Assembly (NCBI GenBank): GCA_013373205.1
Contig: JABXIG010000019.1
Span: forward strand, 62,001-126,000
Length of the DNA: 64,000 nt
Source of the DNA: Methylocystaceae bacterium
GTDB lineage: Bacteria > Pseudomonadota > Alphaproteobacteria > Rhodospirillales > Terasakiellaceae
Direction of reading: 5' to 3'
Part shown: positions 8,726-17,959 of the stretch, piece by piece
How positions within the stretch are numbered: position 1 is the first letter of the stretch
Layout of the letters: every line of letters begins with the position of its first letter
Made by a program: the position numbers and the translations under genes
The notes under the pieces: generated by a model
Told to the model about the DNA's origin: nothing
The model's database searches: none
Seen by the model: the letters and a program-made list of their open reading frames with translations, nothing else

Positions 8726-8754
8726 TATATCTTCTTTTTCAGAGCGTTTGTCAA
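8726..8754 (-). promoter_or_regulatory. Probable sigma70 promoter of rhlE
   Basis: On the minus strand a perfect TTGACA (8749-8754) is followed after 17 bases by GATATA (8726-8731). The predicted start near 8719 gives a 5' leader of about 175 bases before the rhlE GTG. That leader contains small hairpins, for example GATCTGTC/GACAGcATC. Confidence 0.5.
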
Positions 8755-8782
8755 GAAAACTTCGCATGTGCAAAAAGAAAGA

Positions 8783-8809
8783 GGCTGTCCTTTATTGCAA
8801 AGGACAGCC
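8783..8809 (-). terminator. Terminator after the phasin gene
   Basis: An 11-bp perfect stem, GGCTGTCCTTT at 8783-8793 with its complement at 8799-8809, is followed on the minus strand by CTCTTTCTTTTTG. It lies 31 bases downstream of the phasin stop codon. Confidence 0.75.
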
Positions 8810-8840
8810 CAAGATCAAACCTTAGTATAGGGGGTAAGGT

Positions 8841-9356
8841 TTATTTTTTCAGCTTCAGAACTTCAGCTTTAACTTCGTCCAGAGACTCAGTGAAACGAGT
8901 ACGGATTGTTTCGAAAGCTTCTGTGTTGGACTTGCCAGCCATTTCAGCGAGTTCTTTCATGTTAGAAAGTGCTTTTTCAACAGCTTCTTTAACCAGTTCA
9001 GTTTGTTGAGCTACTTTGTCTTGCGGCTCACCAGCAGCAGACAGTTCTTTGAAAGTGGCTTGCATTTCTTCCATGGCTTGACCCATGATTTCAGCTTGGC
9101 GTTTGAATACGGCTTGCATGCCTTCCAAAGCGACTTTGTTAGCTTGGGCCAAAGCTTCAACGTTTTTCTTTTGGCTTTCCAGAACGATGTTACCATCGAC
9201 GCCAGGGATTTTGTATTCAGAGAACGCTTTTTGGAAATCGCCCATGAATTTTTGCGGGTCGAATTCACCCATCAGTTTAGTTGGGTCGAAATCACCAAAC
9301 ATTTTAGTGGCGTCAAAAGCGAAAGGGTTAGTTTGGGTTTTTTTAGTTGCGGTCAT
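8841..9356 (-). CDS. Phasin family protein
   Basis: The start is the ATG at 9356 (MTATKKTQTNPF), which has GGAG 8 bases upstream; an upstream extension of the frame to 9446 has no such site. The 171-residue protein coats polyhydroxyalkanoate granules in phasin-containing bacteria. It has the family's N-terminal motif followed by amphipathic helices with the typical NVEALAQANKVALEGMQAV pattern and a long helical C-terminal half. A short repeat occurs near the N-terminus (GDFDPTK, GEFDPQK, GDFQKA). PHA synthase genes are not in the window. The upstream gap 9357-9580 holds no other gene. Confidence 0.88.
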   Translation of the reverse strand: MTATKKTQTNPFAFDATKMFGDFDPTKLMGEFDPQKFMGDFQKAFSEYKIPGVDGNIVLESQKKNVEALAQANKVALEGMQAVFKRQAEIMGQAMEEMQATFKELSAAGEPQDKVAQQTELVKEAVEKALSNMKELAEMAGKSNTEAFETIRTRFTESLDEVKAEVLKLKK

Positions 9357-9580
9357 TATGTTAGCTCCAGATATTAAAAGTTGTAAAGACTTGCTGCACT
9401 GCAAAGTTTCTAAGCGCAATATGAGGGAGCAGCATACAATAGTCAATCTTTTTTTGTGCGGCGCACAAAATACTTTTACGTATTTTTATGTATAGGCAGT
9501 GAGAGCTCGCAGAAAATAAAGGCTTTAAGGGGGTTTTAAGAACTTTTATTATTTTATGACAAAGCCAATATAGTACCAGG

Positions 9581-10387
9581 CTACCCTGCTAGCTCTTTGC
9601 TTCGCTGCACTGCAGCATAAATGGCTTGATCCATCATAGGGGCGAATCCATTTTCTGCCATCAACACTTCAAGAGCCGCTTGAGTTGTCCCGCCTGGTGA
9701 GGTGACATTAATTCTCAGTTGATCAGCATCAGTCCCACTTTGCCGCATAAGTTCGCCAGCTCCGGCCACGGTGGCGCGTGCTAATTGGGTTGCGAGTTTT
9801 TCTGGCAGACCTGCTTTGATCCCGGCCTGTGTCAGGCATTCAGTCATGTAAAATACATAAGCAGGACCAGAACCGGAAACAGCAGTGACGGGGTCCATCA
9901 GGGCTTCATCGTCAATCCAGGCGACTTCGCCGATGGCTTCCAGCAATTTGGTGCAATGATCTTTCATGCCGTCTGTAACCTGATCATTGGCACAGGCAAC
10001 ACTAATGCCACGACGAACAGCAGCAGGGGTATTGGGCATGACACGGATAATTCGTGCATCGGTGCCAATGGCCTGTTCATAATAGGAAATGGTTTTGCCA
10101 GCCGCCACGGACACGAATGTTGCACGGTCTTTGAAACGTACAGCTTTGGTGATGGCATCGTCCATCATTTGCGGTTTGACCGCCAGCAAAATCACATCCG
10201 CAGGAAAGCCGTCTTCAATATCGTCGAGACTATCGGCTACGATAATATCATGGGTATCGCGCAACGCTTGGGCATGTTCACCGGAACGTTCAATAATGCG
10301 AATACTGTCTTTTGGCACGCCTTGATCCAGCCAGCCTTCTAGCATTGCGCCACCCATTTTGCCACATCCGACGAGGATCAAACCCAT
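9581..10387 (-). CDS. proC: Pyrroline-5-carboxylate reductase
   Basis: The 268-residue enzyme catalyses the NAD(P)H-dependent last step of proline synthesis. It has the Rossmann start LILVGCGKMGGAMLEGW, the VLLAVKPQ motif and the C-terminal signature VSGSGPAYVFYMTE with TSPGGTTQAAL. The ATG at 10387 is preferred over a TTG two codons earlier because AGGAG lies 8 bases before the ATG. It follows a hypothetical gene and a ybjN-like gene on the same strand, the usual alphaproteobacterial neighbourhood. Confidence 0.96.
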   Translation of the reverse strand: MGLILVGCGKMGGAMLEGWLDQGVPKDSIRIIERSGEHAQALRDTHDIIVADSLDDIEDGFPADVILLAVKPQMMDDAITKAVRFKDRATFVSVAAGKTISYYEQAIGTDARIIRVMPNTPAAVRRGISVACANDQVTDGMKDHCTKLLEAIGEVAWIDDEALMDPVTAVSGSGPAYVFYMTECLTQAGIKAGLPEKLATQLARATVAGAGELMRQSGTDADQLRINVTSPGGTTQAALEVLMAENGFAPMMDQAIYAAVQRSKELAG

Positions 10388-10501
10388 GATCAATTCTCCT
10401 GCATTTTTGATTTGTGTATATTTAGTATAATGCGCACGGTCTGAGAAGGGCGCAAATCGGTAAAACGAAGGAAACTATCCCGTAATTAGAATAAAGACGG
10501 G

Positions 10502-11017
10502 TTACTCTTCCCAATCCACATCTTTTAAGAAGCCGAGTGTATCTTGATTGTCTTTTTTCCAGTCTTCAAAAAAGTCTGGATCAATTTCGCGGAGGTTTGT
10601 GCTCAGGCGAGCTTCGAAAGACATGGAGACTTTGACCGAAACGGAGGTTTCATTCTCCGTCTGTTCCATCATAATCTCGACGACAGTTTTTTGGGTCGCT
10701 TCAAACAGAATCTGGCTACGTTGGGAAAAACGGTCTTCGCCGATTTCGCCACGTTGTCTGTTTAATAGATTTTCGAACTTGCTAAGTGTTTCACGCGCTT
10801 GTGCTTGACCTTCTTTTAAAAGATCAAGCAGTTCTTCCTTCCTGGATGCCTGTTCGATTTTACTGCGGAAATTTTCACCGACCCCAAGATCAATGGTGTC
10901 TTCGATGGGGTTGTCATCTTCTTTTGAAGAGGTTTTTGCATCATCATCCGGTTTGTTACGCGATACATAACTTGCCCGCCCATCCTGATGCACGGCGATT
11001 ACTGAAGAAATAGCCAT
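10502..11017 (-). CDS. Hypothetical protein, helical with acidic tail
   Basis: I do not recognise the family. The 171-residue protein starts at the ATG at 11017 (MAISSVIAVHQDG), with an AAGGTG-type site upstream. It has a polar, disordered N-terminal part (SRNKPDDDAKTSSKEDDN), a helical central region (RKEELLDLLKEGQAQARETLSKFENLL) and an acidic C-terminus ending DVDWEE. There is no signal peptide or membrane segment. It sits between ybjN-like and proC genes on the same strand, which says little about function. Confidence 0.65.
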   Translation of the reverse strand: MAISSVIAVHQDGRASYVSRNKPDDDAKTSSKEDDNPIEDTIDLGVGENFRSKIEQASRKEELLDLLKEGQAQARETLSKFENLLNRQRGEIGEDRFSQRSQILFEATQKTVVEIMMEQTENETSVSVKVSMSFEARLSTNLREIDPDFFEDWKKDNQDTLGFLKDVDWEE

Positions 11018-11088
11018 TCTGGTCACCTTCACAGTTTTTCTAAACTGGGATGACTATAGCATAATTCCATTAAGGGATGCATCTTGAA

Positions 11089-11592
11089 TTATGCGTTGCC
11101 CACACATTCGAACAAGGCGCAGGCGATCGCGTCAGGGGCGCACATTTTATTAAAGGCGGCAAATTGGAAGGCGGGATAGAACCGTTCACATTCGCCAAGA
11201 CCGATTTCGATGATTTCTTCCAGTTCGGCGGCTTTAAGGGTGTGTGGCCCTTTCATCAACAAGGTGTGACGAAACGCAGGTGTGTTGCCTTCGGCCAGAA
11301 CGGCAAAGTGACCGATCCAGAGCTTGGCATTGATATGGGCAAGCAGGTCATTGATTTCTGCACCCGCATCAGCAGGTAAATGCATATCAATAGAACAGGT
11401 GATGTGCAGGCATTGATATTCCGCTGACCAGGTGAACTGCACATCATAAGTGCACCATTCACCCGTGCTTTGCATGATTAAGTCGCCATTATCGGCCTGA
11501 TCCAGAATCCAGCCGCGATCATCGGCCAGTTTTTCTAAAATATCGAGACCGCGAGTCGTCGCGGTCGAGCTTACCTGTTCCAGTAAAGACAT
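11089..11592 (-). CDS. YbjN domain-containing protein
   Basis: The 167-residue cytoplasmic protein matches the YbjN/bacterial sensory transduction regulator fold, related to type III secretion chaperones. It contains GDLIMQSTGEWCTYDVQFTWSAE followed by a helix with NDLLAHINAKLWIGHFAV and a C-terminal helix ending in CALFECVGNA. Alphaproteobacteria often keep this gene directly upstream of proC; here a hypothetical gene intervenes. The biochemical role is not established. Confidence 0.82.
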   Translation of the reverse strand: MSLLEQVSSTATTRGLDILEKLADDRGWILDQADNGDLIMQSTGEWCTYDVQFTWSAEYQCLHITCSIDMHLPADAGAEINDLLAHINAKLWIGHFAVLAEGNTPAFRHTLLMKGPHTLKAAELEEIIEIGLGECERFYPAFQFAAFNKMCAPDAIACALFECVGNA

Positions 11593-11639
11593 GTGTTTAT
11601 AATCTTTTTGTTCGTGTTCGTTTCAGTCGAACCTAAACA

Positions 11640-11663
11640 AAAAAAGGGGCCGTGCAAGGCCCC
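11640..11663 (-). terminator. Terminator downstream of ubiK
   Basis: A short GC-rich stem pairs 11646-11651 (GGGGCC) with 11658-11663. On the minus strand it runs into seven or more T. It separates ubiK from the ybjN-like gene. Confidence 0.7.
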
Positions 11664-11761
11664 AGTGGATTCGAAAAAAAGATTCCTGTGGATAAAAATG
11701 TGGAAGACTTGCGTATGAAAATTGGCGACTCCGCAGGGTCTCTCTCTCTGACTTAACTTGT

Positions 11762-12019
11762 TTATTTTTTTGATTTTTTTAAGGCTTCTTCCAGAGCTTC
11801 GATACGGGCGTTTAAGGTGTCCTGTTCTGCGCGTGCTTTGGCTGCCATGGCTTTGACCGCTTCAAATTCATCACGCGGCACAACATCCATATCAGCTATA
11901 ACCCGTTCAATTTGTTGACGAATCATGCCGTCAATTTCTTCGCGAACGCCGGTTAATGTGCTGACCGCACCACTGGCAACTTTGGCCATATCGTCGAAAA
12001 GGCGGTTTTTGCTTTGCAT
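11762..12019 (-). CDS. ubiK: UbiK/BMFP accessory factor
   Basis: The 85-residue membrane-fusogenic coiled-coil protein (BMFP family) supports ubiquinone biosynthesis by interacting with UbiJ or lipids. It opens MQSKNRLFDDMAKVASGAVSTLTGVREEID, the family's amphipathic N-terminus, and ends in a heptad-patterned helix ARIEALEEALKKSKK. The ATG at 12019 has AAAAGG about 9 bases upstream; the next upstream ATG (12028) abuts that site and is less likely. It is divergent from hldD. Confidence 0.88.
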   Translation of the reverse strand: MQSKNRLFDDMAKVASGAVSTLTGVREEIDGMIRQQIERVIADMDVVPRDEFEAVKAMAAKARAEQDTLNARIEALEEALKKSKK

Positions 12020-12155
12020 GGATGTCATCCTTTTGTCTGCAGCGAATCGGTGCGGCATTATGGCATGTGAATTTTGTAGTGCAAGTCTTGCTTGATGCAG
12101 ATGCACAATCGGACATATAACAGGCAGGTCGATAAAAGAATAAAAGGTTATAAAG

Positions 12156-13145
12156 ATGTTTGTTGTCACTGGTGGTGCTGGTTTTATCGGATCCAACATT
12201 GTTGCAGCGCTGGAAGAACGCTATCCCGATTACAGGATTGTGGTTGCCGATCGTCTGCGCGATGGTGTGAAATGGCAAAATATCGCCAAGCGTGACCTAT
12301 ATGACATCGTTCATCCCGATGACCTGTTTGAATTTCTCAAACAATACCAAGGTGACATAAAATCGATTTTCCATATGGGGGCAATCTCGGCCACTACGGA
12401 AACCGATGCCGATAAAATTCTCGAAAATAACTTTCACTTGACCGCTGCCCTATGGGATTGGTGTACACAATATCAGGTTCCATTTATTTATGCGTCTTCA
12501 GCTGCTACGTATGGCGATGGTGATAAAGGCTTTGTTGATTTCGAAGATCGCAAGAACCTTTCAGGTTTACGTCCCTTAAATGCCTATGGCTGGAGCAAAC
12601 ATCTTTTTGATCGCACAGTTGCCCGATCTTTGGAAGAACAGTCTAGCACGCCGCCCCAGTGGGCAGGGCTTAAGTTCTTTAATGTATATGGTCCAAATGA
12701 ATATCATAAAGGCGGGCAGAAAAGCGTGGTCGCCCATGTCTTTCCGCAAGCCATAGGGGCTGATGCATGCAAGCTGTTTCAATCGCATCATCCCGATTAT
12801 GAAGATGGCGGACAGTTGCGTGACTTTGTCTGGGTTGGCGATGTGGTTGATGTGATCCTGTGGCTTTATGAAAAAGGCAATGTGTCCGGTTTGTTTAATG
12901 TGGGGACGGGCAAGGCGCGTTCCTTCAAGGATCTGGCAACGGCTGTTTATACGGCTTTGGGGAAAGAACCTCTGATCCAATATGTGCCGACACCGGAAAA
13001 TATTCGCGATAAATATCAATATTTCACCGAAGCCAAGATGGATAAATTACGTCTTGTGGGATATGACAAAGACTTTACCGATCTGGAAGAAGGCGTGCGC
13101 CAGTACGTGCAGGATTTCTTAAATCAGGACGACCCCTTTAAATAA
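12156..13145 (+). CDS. hldD: ADP-L-glycero-D-manno-heptose 6-epimerase
   Basis: The 329-residue NADP-dependent short-chain dehydrogenase/epimerase makes the L,D-heptose precursor of the LPS inner core. It has the dinucleotide motif GGAGFIG at 6-12, a Ser pair at 114-115 and catalytic Y144-x3-K148 (YGWSK). The family's KFFNVYGPNEYHKGGQKSVV segment is also present. Length fits HldD. It is divergent from ubiK and 15 bases upstream of lgt. Confidence 0.95.
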   Translation: MFVVTGGAGFIGSNIVAALEERYPDYRIVVADRLRDGVKWQNIAKRDLYDIVHPDDLFEFLKQYQGDIKSIFHMGAISATTETDADKILENNFHLTAALWDWCTQYQVPFIYASSAATYGDGDKGFVDFEDRKNLSGLRPLNAYGWSKHLFDRTVARSLEEQSSTPPQWAGLKFFNVYGPNEYHKGGQKSVVAHVFPQAIGADACKLFQSHHPDYEDGGQLRDFVWVGDVVDVILWLYEKGNVSGLFNVGTGKARSFKDLATAVYTALGKEPLIQYVPTPENIRDKYQYFTEAKMDKLRLVGYDKDFTDLEEGVRQYVQDFLNQDDPFK

Positions 13146-13160
13146 GACAGGATAGATACT

Positions 13161-13970
13161 ATGGCATTTGCCATTCCCTTTCCCATGATCGATCCGATCG
13201 CCCTTGAGCTTGGCCCCATTGCTATTCGCTGGTATGCGTTGGCCTATATCGTTGGGCTGGTTGGCGGTTGGCAATATATCAAACGGATTTCACCCAAGTT
13301 CCCCGGAAATATTACCCATGAACATGTGGATGATTTTTTGTTCTGGGCAACTATTGGTGTCGTTTTGGGGGGGCGGACCGGTTATGTGCTGTTTTATAAT
13401 TTCGATTATTTCAGCAGCAACCCGGTTGCGATTTTCCAAGTCTGGAATGGGGGTATGTCGTTCCACGGTGGCTTTATGGGTGTGGTGGTTGCCGCGATGC
13501 TATTCTGTAAAAAACACAAGCTGCCTATGATGACCTTTGGGGATTTATTAGCCTGTGGCACGCCTATCGGTTTGTTTTTTGGCCGGATCGCTAATTTTGC
13601 CAATTCCGAACTTTATGGTCGCACGACGGATGTGCCGTGGGGGGTTATTTTTCCCAATGGGGGGCCGGACCCGCGTCATCCCAGCCAGATTTATGAAGCG
13701 ATTATGGAAGGTTTAATCCTGTTTATCGTTTTATTTGTTTTGTCACGACGTGAACGTTTGCGCCATGCCCCCGGTTTGTTCGTTGGTATTTTTATTGCAG
13801 GATATGGCGTTGCACGTTCCATCGTTGAATTGTTTCGCCAACCTGATGCGCAGATCGGCTTTTTAAGTGGCGGCTCCACCATGGGGCAATGGTTATCTGT
13901 GCCCATGATCCTGATCGGTTTGTTTTTTGTCTGGCGTGCCTTGGTAAATAAACAAGAAACGAACACATGA
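13161..13970 (+). CDS. lgt: Prolipoprotein diacylglyceryl transferase
   Basis: The 269-residue polytopic inner-membrane enzyme transfers diacylglycerol to the lipobox Cys of prolipoproteins. It shows the GGMSFHGGFMG segment and the Lgt signature GRIANFANSELYGR, plus RHPSQIYEA. About seven hydrophobic helices are visible. The next gene starts within its stop codon (ATGA overlap), so the two are translationally coupled. Confidence 0.96.
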   Translation: MAFAIPFPMIDPIALELGPIAIRWYALAYIVGLVGGWQYIKRISPKFPGNITHEHVDDFLFWATIGVVLGGRTGYVLFYNFDYFSSNPVAIFQVWNGGMSFHGGFMGVVVAAMLFCKKHKLPMMTFGDLLACGTPIGLFFGRIANFANSELYGRTTDVPWGVIFPNGGPDPRHPSQIYEAIMEGLILFIVLFVLSRRERLRHAPGLFVGIFIAGYGVARSIVELFRQPDAQIGFLSGGSTMGQWLSVPMILIGLFFVWRALVNKQETNT

Positions 13971-15058
13971 GCGCTTTATTAAAGTCTTTGCGTCGTGAAA
14001 TCGAAGCCACGGGTCCTGTGTCAGTGGCTGATTATATGACCCAATGTCTGTGCCATCCCAAGTATGGGTATTATATGACCCGCGACCCTTTTGGGGTGAA
14101 AGGGGATTTCACCACCGCCCCTGAAATCAGTCAGTGCTTTGGGGAGCTTTTGGGCCTATGGGCGGCGATTGTCTGGCAGCAGATGGGTAGCCCGAAAGAC
14201 ATGCATCTGGTCGAACTGGGACCGGGACGGGGTACTTTGATGAAAGATGCTTTGCGCGCGGTGCGTGCAGTGCCCGATTTTATAGATAGCATTCATATTC
14301 ATCTGGTGGAAATCAGCCCGACTTTAAAAGAAAAACAGAAAGACAGTCTGCAAGATTATAAGGTCAACTGGCATGAGAGTGTGATGACCATCCCCGATGG
14401 GCCTGCTATTTTTCTTGCCAATGAATTTTTTGATGCGTTGCCGGTTCGTCAGTTTGAAAAAGGCGAAAAAGGCTGGGCAGAACGGTTTGTTGATCTTGAC
14501 CCCGACGGCGAGGGTTTGCGGTTCGTCTTAAAAACGGATGAAGCCGCAACAATGTTGATGCCATCCACATTAAAAGATCAGGAAACACAAGGCAGCCTGT
14601 TTGAAACTTCTCTGGTCGCTCAAGCTATTGCCTTGGGATTGGCCGAGCGTATCAAGGATCAGGGCGGGTCCATTCTGGCGATTGATTACGGGTATGAACA
14701 ATCCGCGTTTGGCGAGAGCTTGCAGGCTTTGAAGGATCATAAATTTACGGATGTGTTGGCAACGCCGGGAGAGGCTGATGTCACCGCCCATGTAAACTTT
14801 GAAACGTTGGCTCGCAGTTTTAAAGAAGGTGGTGCTCATGTTTTTGGTCCCATGGGGCAGGGGGAGTTTCTGGAACGTCTGGGCATCACCGCACGCATGC
14901 AGGCCCTGATCAATGGGGCACAGGATGATGCCCAACGAAATGATTTGATTGCTGCGCACAAACGACTTTGTTCCCCTGATGAGATGGGCAGCTTATTTAA
15001 AGTCATCTGCGCAACCCATCCCGCCCAGCCCCACCCGCCTGCATTTGAAGAGGTTTGA
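13967..15058 (+). CDS. SAM-dependent methyltransferase, MidA/NDUFAF7 family
   Basis: The 363-residue protein belongs to the family whose mitochondrial member NDUFAF7 methylates an Arg of complex I subunit NDUFS2 during assembly. It shows HPKYGYYMTRDPFGVKGDF near the N-terminus, the SAM motif VELGPGRGTLMKD and FLANEFFDALPVRQF. A similar role in NADH dehydrogenase assembly is an inference. It overlaps lgt by 4 bases and pgeF follows 2 bases after its stop. Confidence 0.9.
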   Translation: MSALLKSLRREIEATGPVSVADYMTQCLCHPKYGYYMTRDPFGVKGDFTTAPEISQCFGELLGLWAAIVWQQMGSPKDMHLVELGPGRGTLMKDALRAVRAVPDFIDSIHIHLVEISPTLKEKQKDSLQDYKVNWHESVMTIPDGPAIFLANEFFDALPVRQFEKGEKGWAERFVDLDPDGEGLRFVLKTDEAATMLMPSTLKDQETQGSLFETSLVAQAIALGLAERIKDQGGSILAIDYGYEQSAFGESLQALKDHKFTDVLATPGEADVTAHVNFETLARSFKEGGAHVFGPMGQGEFLERLGITARMQALINGAQDDAQRNDLIAAHKRLCSPDEMGSLFKVICATHPAQPHPPAFEEV

Positions 15059-15060
15059 TC

Positions 15061-15837
15061 ATGTCAGAAGATGAAAAGCTCCCGTACCTGAAAGCAGATC
15101 ATATCAAGGCAACCCATGGATTTTTTACGCGTAAAGGCGGGATTAGCACGGGGGTATATAATAGTTTAAACTGTGCCTGGGGTTCCAAGGATGATCTAAA
15201 AGACGTTCTGACCAATCGCGCGCTTGTGGTTCAGGCTTTGGGTCCGGATGTGTCTGATTTGTTAAGTGCGGCCCAGGTCCATTCCAATCGGGTACAGATC
15301 GTTGATAGAATTTGGAGCCGCGAACGTGCCCCGGAACTAGATGCGCTCGTTACAAAAGAACCTTATATTGCCTTGGGCATTTTGACAGCGGATTGCGCAC
15401 CTGTGCTTTTTTCAGATGATGACAACCGCGTGATCGGGGCTGCGCATGCCGGATGGAAAGGGGCCATTGGCGGTGTTCTGGAAAATACGGTGGAGGCTAT
15501 GGTCTCTATCGGGGCAGAACGTGCAAAGATCAAGGCCGCAGTCGGTCCCTGTATTCATCAGCCTTCGTATGAGGTTGATACGGGATTTCGAAAAACTTTT
15601 TTAAATATGGATCCAGCTTTTGCGAGCTATTTCACAGACGGGCAAAGCGAAAACAAATATCAGTTTGACCTGCCCGGTTTCGTCATAGCCAAACTGGATG
15701 GCCTCGCTCTGGCCTCGGTCGAAGGATCGCGCGTTGATACATATGAAGACGAAGAGAATTTCTTCAGCTATCGACGCACCACCCATCGATCAGAGCCTGA
15801 TTACGGACGCCAGATCTCAGCAATCGTATTGGATTGA
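15061..15837 (+). CDS. pgeF: Peptidoglycan editing factor PgeF / purine nucleoside phosphorylase-like
   Basis: The 258-residue member of the YfiH/multicopper polyphenol oxidase family has been assigned purine nucleoside phosphorylase activity and a role in removing L-Ser-containing muropeptides. It carries the zinc-site motifs QVHSN, LTADCAPVLF and HAGWKGA and the GPCIHQPSYEV segment. The ATG at 15061 has AGAGG 7 bases upstream; a TTG at 15055 is possible. It is part of the lgt-midA-pgeF run. Confidence 0.92.
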   Translation: MSEDEKLPYLKADHIKATHGFFTRKGGISTGVYNSLNCAWGSKDDLKDVLTNRALVVQALGPDVSDLLSAAQVHSNRVQIVDRIWSRERAPELDALVTKEPYIALGILTADCAPVLFSDDDNRVIGAAHAGWKGAIGGVLENTVEAMVSIGAERAKIKAAVGPCIHQPSYEVDTGFRKTFLNMDPAFASYFTDGQSENKYQFDLPGFVIAKLDGLALASVEGSRVDTYEDEENFFSYRRTTHRSEPDYGRQISAIVLD

Positions 15838-15839
15838 TT

Positions 15840-15911
15840 ATGCCTTATATAATAATGATGATGTTTATGGTGATGGCCGCGTTGCTCTTTTCTTGTGTGA
15901 TGGTGGTCTGA
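15840..15911 (+). CDS. Possible 23-residue hydrophobic micropeptide
   Basis: An ATG lies 2 bases after the pgeF stop (TGATTATG). It opens a 23-codon frame of almost purely hydrophobic residues, starting MPYIIMMMFMV and including LLFSC, and stops 2 bases before the ATG of the next lipoprotein gene with the same TGATTATG junction. It could be a single-span peptide or a coupling device for the downstream gene. It may also be chance, as there is no good ribosome site. Confidence 0.3.
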   Translation: MPYIIMMMFMVMAALLFSCVMVV

Positions 15912-15913
15912 TT

Positions 15914-16867
15914 ATGCCGAAGGTTCTGTCTTTTCTTCTTTTGCTGGTTGTTTTAATGGGCTGTACTCAAGCCCCGCAACCGTTTCGTCATGAACGCACC
16001 GGTGTGGATACATCGGGGCTGCGTCTGCGCGATGGTGGAACGGTGCAAATTCTGGCGATGGAAGGAACGTCCATCCCTATGGGACAGATCCTTACCAGAA
16101 GTCTGGCTGATAGTCTGGCGGTGCGCAATATTCCGGCTACGTCAAAACGTCTTCACAATCCGACATATAAAGTGCGTGGGCAGGTTATTCTGGATCGAAA
16201 TGCCCAGCCATCTGAGAAGTTAGGCAGCATTTACTGGACCTTTATGGACCGGACCAACACCGTCATTCATGAATCTTCACAAGAAATTGTCGGGCAGAAA
16301 TATCAATGGGATTATGGCGATCAGGATTTGATTGATGATCTGGTTGAACCTGCGGCTGACCTTTTTGCTGGATATCTACAAGATGCCTCTGAAAAAGAAG
16401 CTGTTGAACGGGACCCGATGGACCGTCCGGTGGTGTTTGTTTTGGGGGACATCAAAGGCACGCGCGGGGATGGGGCCCAAGCCCTTCATAAGGCGATGGG
16501 ATTAACCTTGCGACAATTTGGTGCCAAGGTGCGCAGTCAGGGGGATGCGGATTCCTATTACCTATCCTGTGAGGTTGATATTCTTCCCGCCTTTGAAGGC
16601 AAAGAACGTATTAAAATTGCATGGATTGTCCAAGACGCCGAAGCGAACGAATTGGGTCGTGCCCAGCAGGATAACCAGCTGGATGAAGGTGTGCTGGATG
16701 GCAAATGGGGGCGTCTGGCCTATAATATTTCACGCGCAGCCATGCCCGGTATTGGTCAGATAGTTGAAAGAGACCGGGCCGAAAAAGCATTTGAGGCGAG
16801 TCGTGAGCAGATCGGTACGTCGGCTGCACCAGGAAGACGTAGTCGCTTGTCTATTCCACCTTTTTAA
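15914..16867 (+). CDS. Putative lipoprotein of unknown function
   Basis: The start chosen is the ATG at 15914 because it opens a lipoprotein signal peptide (MPKVLSFLLLLVVLMGC, lipobox LMGC). The frame is open further upstream, but only as a shadow of pgeF. The 317-residue protein has no family I can name. It has two similar halves of mixed alpha/beta character: QILAMEGTSIPMGQILTRSLAD in the first, and VFVLGDIKGTRGDGAQALHKAMG in the second. These suggest two related periplasmic subdomains. It lies between pgeF and prs. Confidence 0.75.
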   Translation: MPKVLSFLLLLVVLMGCTQAPQPFRHERTGVDTSGLRLRDGGTVQILAMEGTSIPMGQILTRSLADSLAVRNIPATSKRLHNPTYKVRGQVILDRNAQPSEKLGSIYWTFMDRTNTVIHESSQEIVGQKYQWDYGDQDLIDDLVEPAADLFAGYLQDASEKEAVERDPMDRPVVFVLGDIKGTRGDGAQALHKAMGLTLRQFGAKVRSQGDADSYYLSCEVDILPAFEGKERIKIAWIVQDAEANELGRAQQDNQLDEGVLDGKWGRLAYNISRAAMPGIGQIVERDRAEKAFEASREQIGTSAAPGRRSRLSIPPF

Positions 16868-17007
16868 TGGGGGTGTATCCCGCACTTTGTCTTTGTTTCG
16901 TCATAAATTGGTTCTTTTTACTGAATTAAGGCGTTTACAGGGCAGGGCGGCGTTGATATGTTGCCGAAAATTTATCAGGCACATCAAATTAAGGGCTAGA
17001 TTTTCAC

Positions 17008-17940
17008 ATGAAAATCCTTACAGGTAACGCAAACCGTCCTTTGGCCGAAGCGATTGGTAAAGAGCTTGGCATCCCTCTCACCGAAGCGAGCGTAAAGCGC
17101 TTTTCCGATCAGGAAGTTTTCGTGGAAATCCTCGAAAATGTCCGTGGCGAAGATGTGTTTATCGTACAGCCGACATCATATCCTGCAAACGACAATATGA
17201 TGGAATTGCTGGTCACGATTGATGCCGCAAAACGCGGGTCTGCCCGTCGTATCACAGCCGTCGTTCCATATTTTGGTTATGCACGACAAGACCGCAAAAG
17301 TGCGCCGCGTTCGCCGATTTCAGCAAAGCTGGTGGCAAATCTGATCACGACAGCAGGTGCAGATCGCGTTCTGACGATGGATTTGCATGCCGGTCAAATT
17401 CAGGGCTTTTTCGACATTCCGGTAGATAACCTGCATGCCGCGCCTGTTTTTGCCCGTGATATTGCTGAAAATTATGATACCGAAAATCTTTTGATCGTTT
17501 CACCCGATGTGGGTGGGGTGGTGCGTGCACGTGCCATTGCCAAACGACTGGATGCGGGTCTGGCTATTATTGATAAACGCCGTGAACGAGCCGGTGTGTC
17601 CGAGGTCATGAACGTGATCGGGGAAGTCGATGGTAAAAACTGTATCCTCATCGATGATATTGTTGATTCTGGCGGGACGCTCTGTAACGCGGCGCAAGCT
17701 TTGTTGGAAAATGGGGCTAAATCTGCTTCTGCCTATATTACCCATGGGGTTTTGTCTGGTGGTGCGGTGTCACGCATTACGTCTTCTGCTTTGCAGGAAC
17801 TGGCGGTTACAGATTCCATTTTGGGCACTGAACAGGTGATTGATGCGGGTAATATCCGTCATATTTCCATTGCACCTATTCTGGCTGAAGCGATGAAACG
17901 CATTCATGATGAACAGTCGGTATCCTGCCTGTTTGACTAA
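17008..17940 (+). CDS. prs: Ribose-phosphate pyrophosphokinase
   Basis: The 310-residue enzyme makes PRPP from ribose 5-phosphate and ATP for nucleotide, His and Trp synthesis. It contains the flexible-loop segment YGYARQDRK-like ([20 protein letters not shown]), [17 protein letters not shown] and the PRPP-binding site [18 protein letters not shown]. Length fits bacterial Prs. It is followed by an intrinsic terminator. Confidence 0.97.
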   Translation: MKILTGNANRPLAEAIGKELGIPLTEASVKRFSDQEVFVEILENVRGEDVFIVQPTSYPANDNMMELLVTIDAAKRGSARRITAVVPYFGYARQDRKSAPRSPISAKLVANLITTAGADRVLTMDLHAGQIQGFFDIPVDNLHAAPVFARDIAENYDTENLLIVSPDVGGVVRARAIAKRLDAGLAIIDKRRERAGVSEVMNVIGEVDGKNCILIDDIVDSGGTLCNAAQALLENGAKSASAYITHGVLSGGAVSRITSSALQELAVTDSILGTEQVIDAGNIRHISIAPILAEAMKRIHDEQSVSCLFD

Positions 17941-17959
17941 GCCGTAGCCGTTTTTAAAT

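Noticed and set aside
9003-9495. Long plus-strand frames opposite the phasin gene
   Set aside because: They mirror the helical phasin coding sequence and lack starts with ribosome sites.
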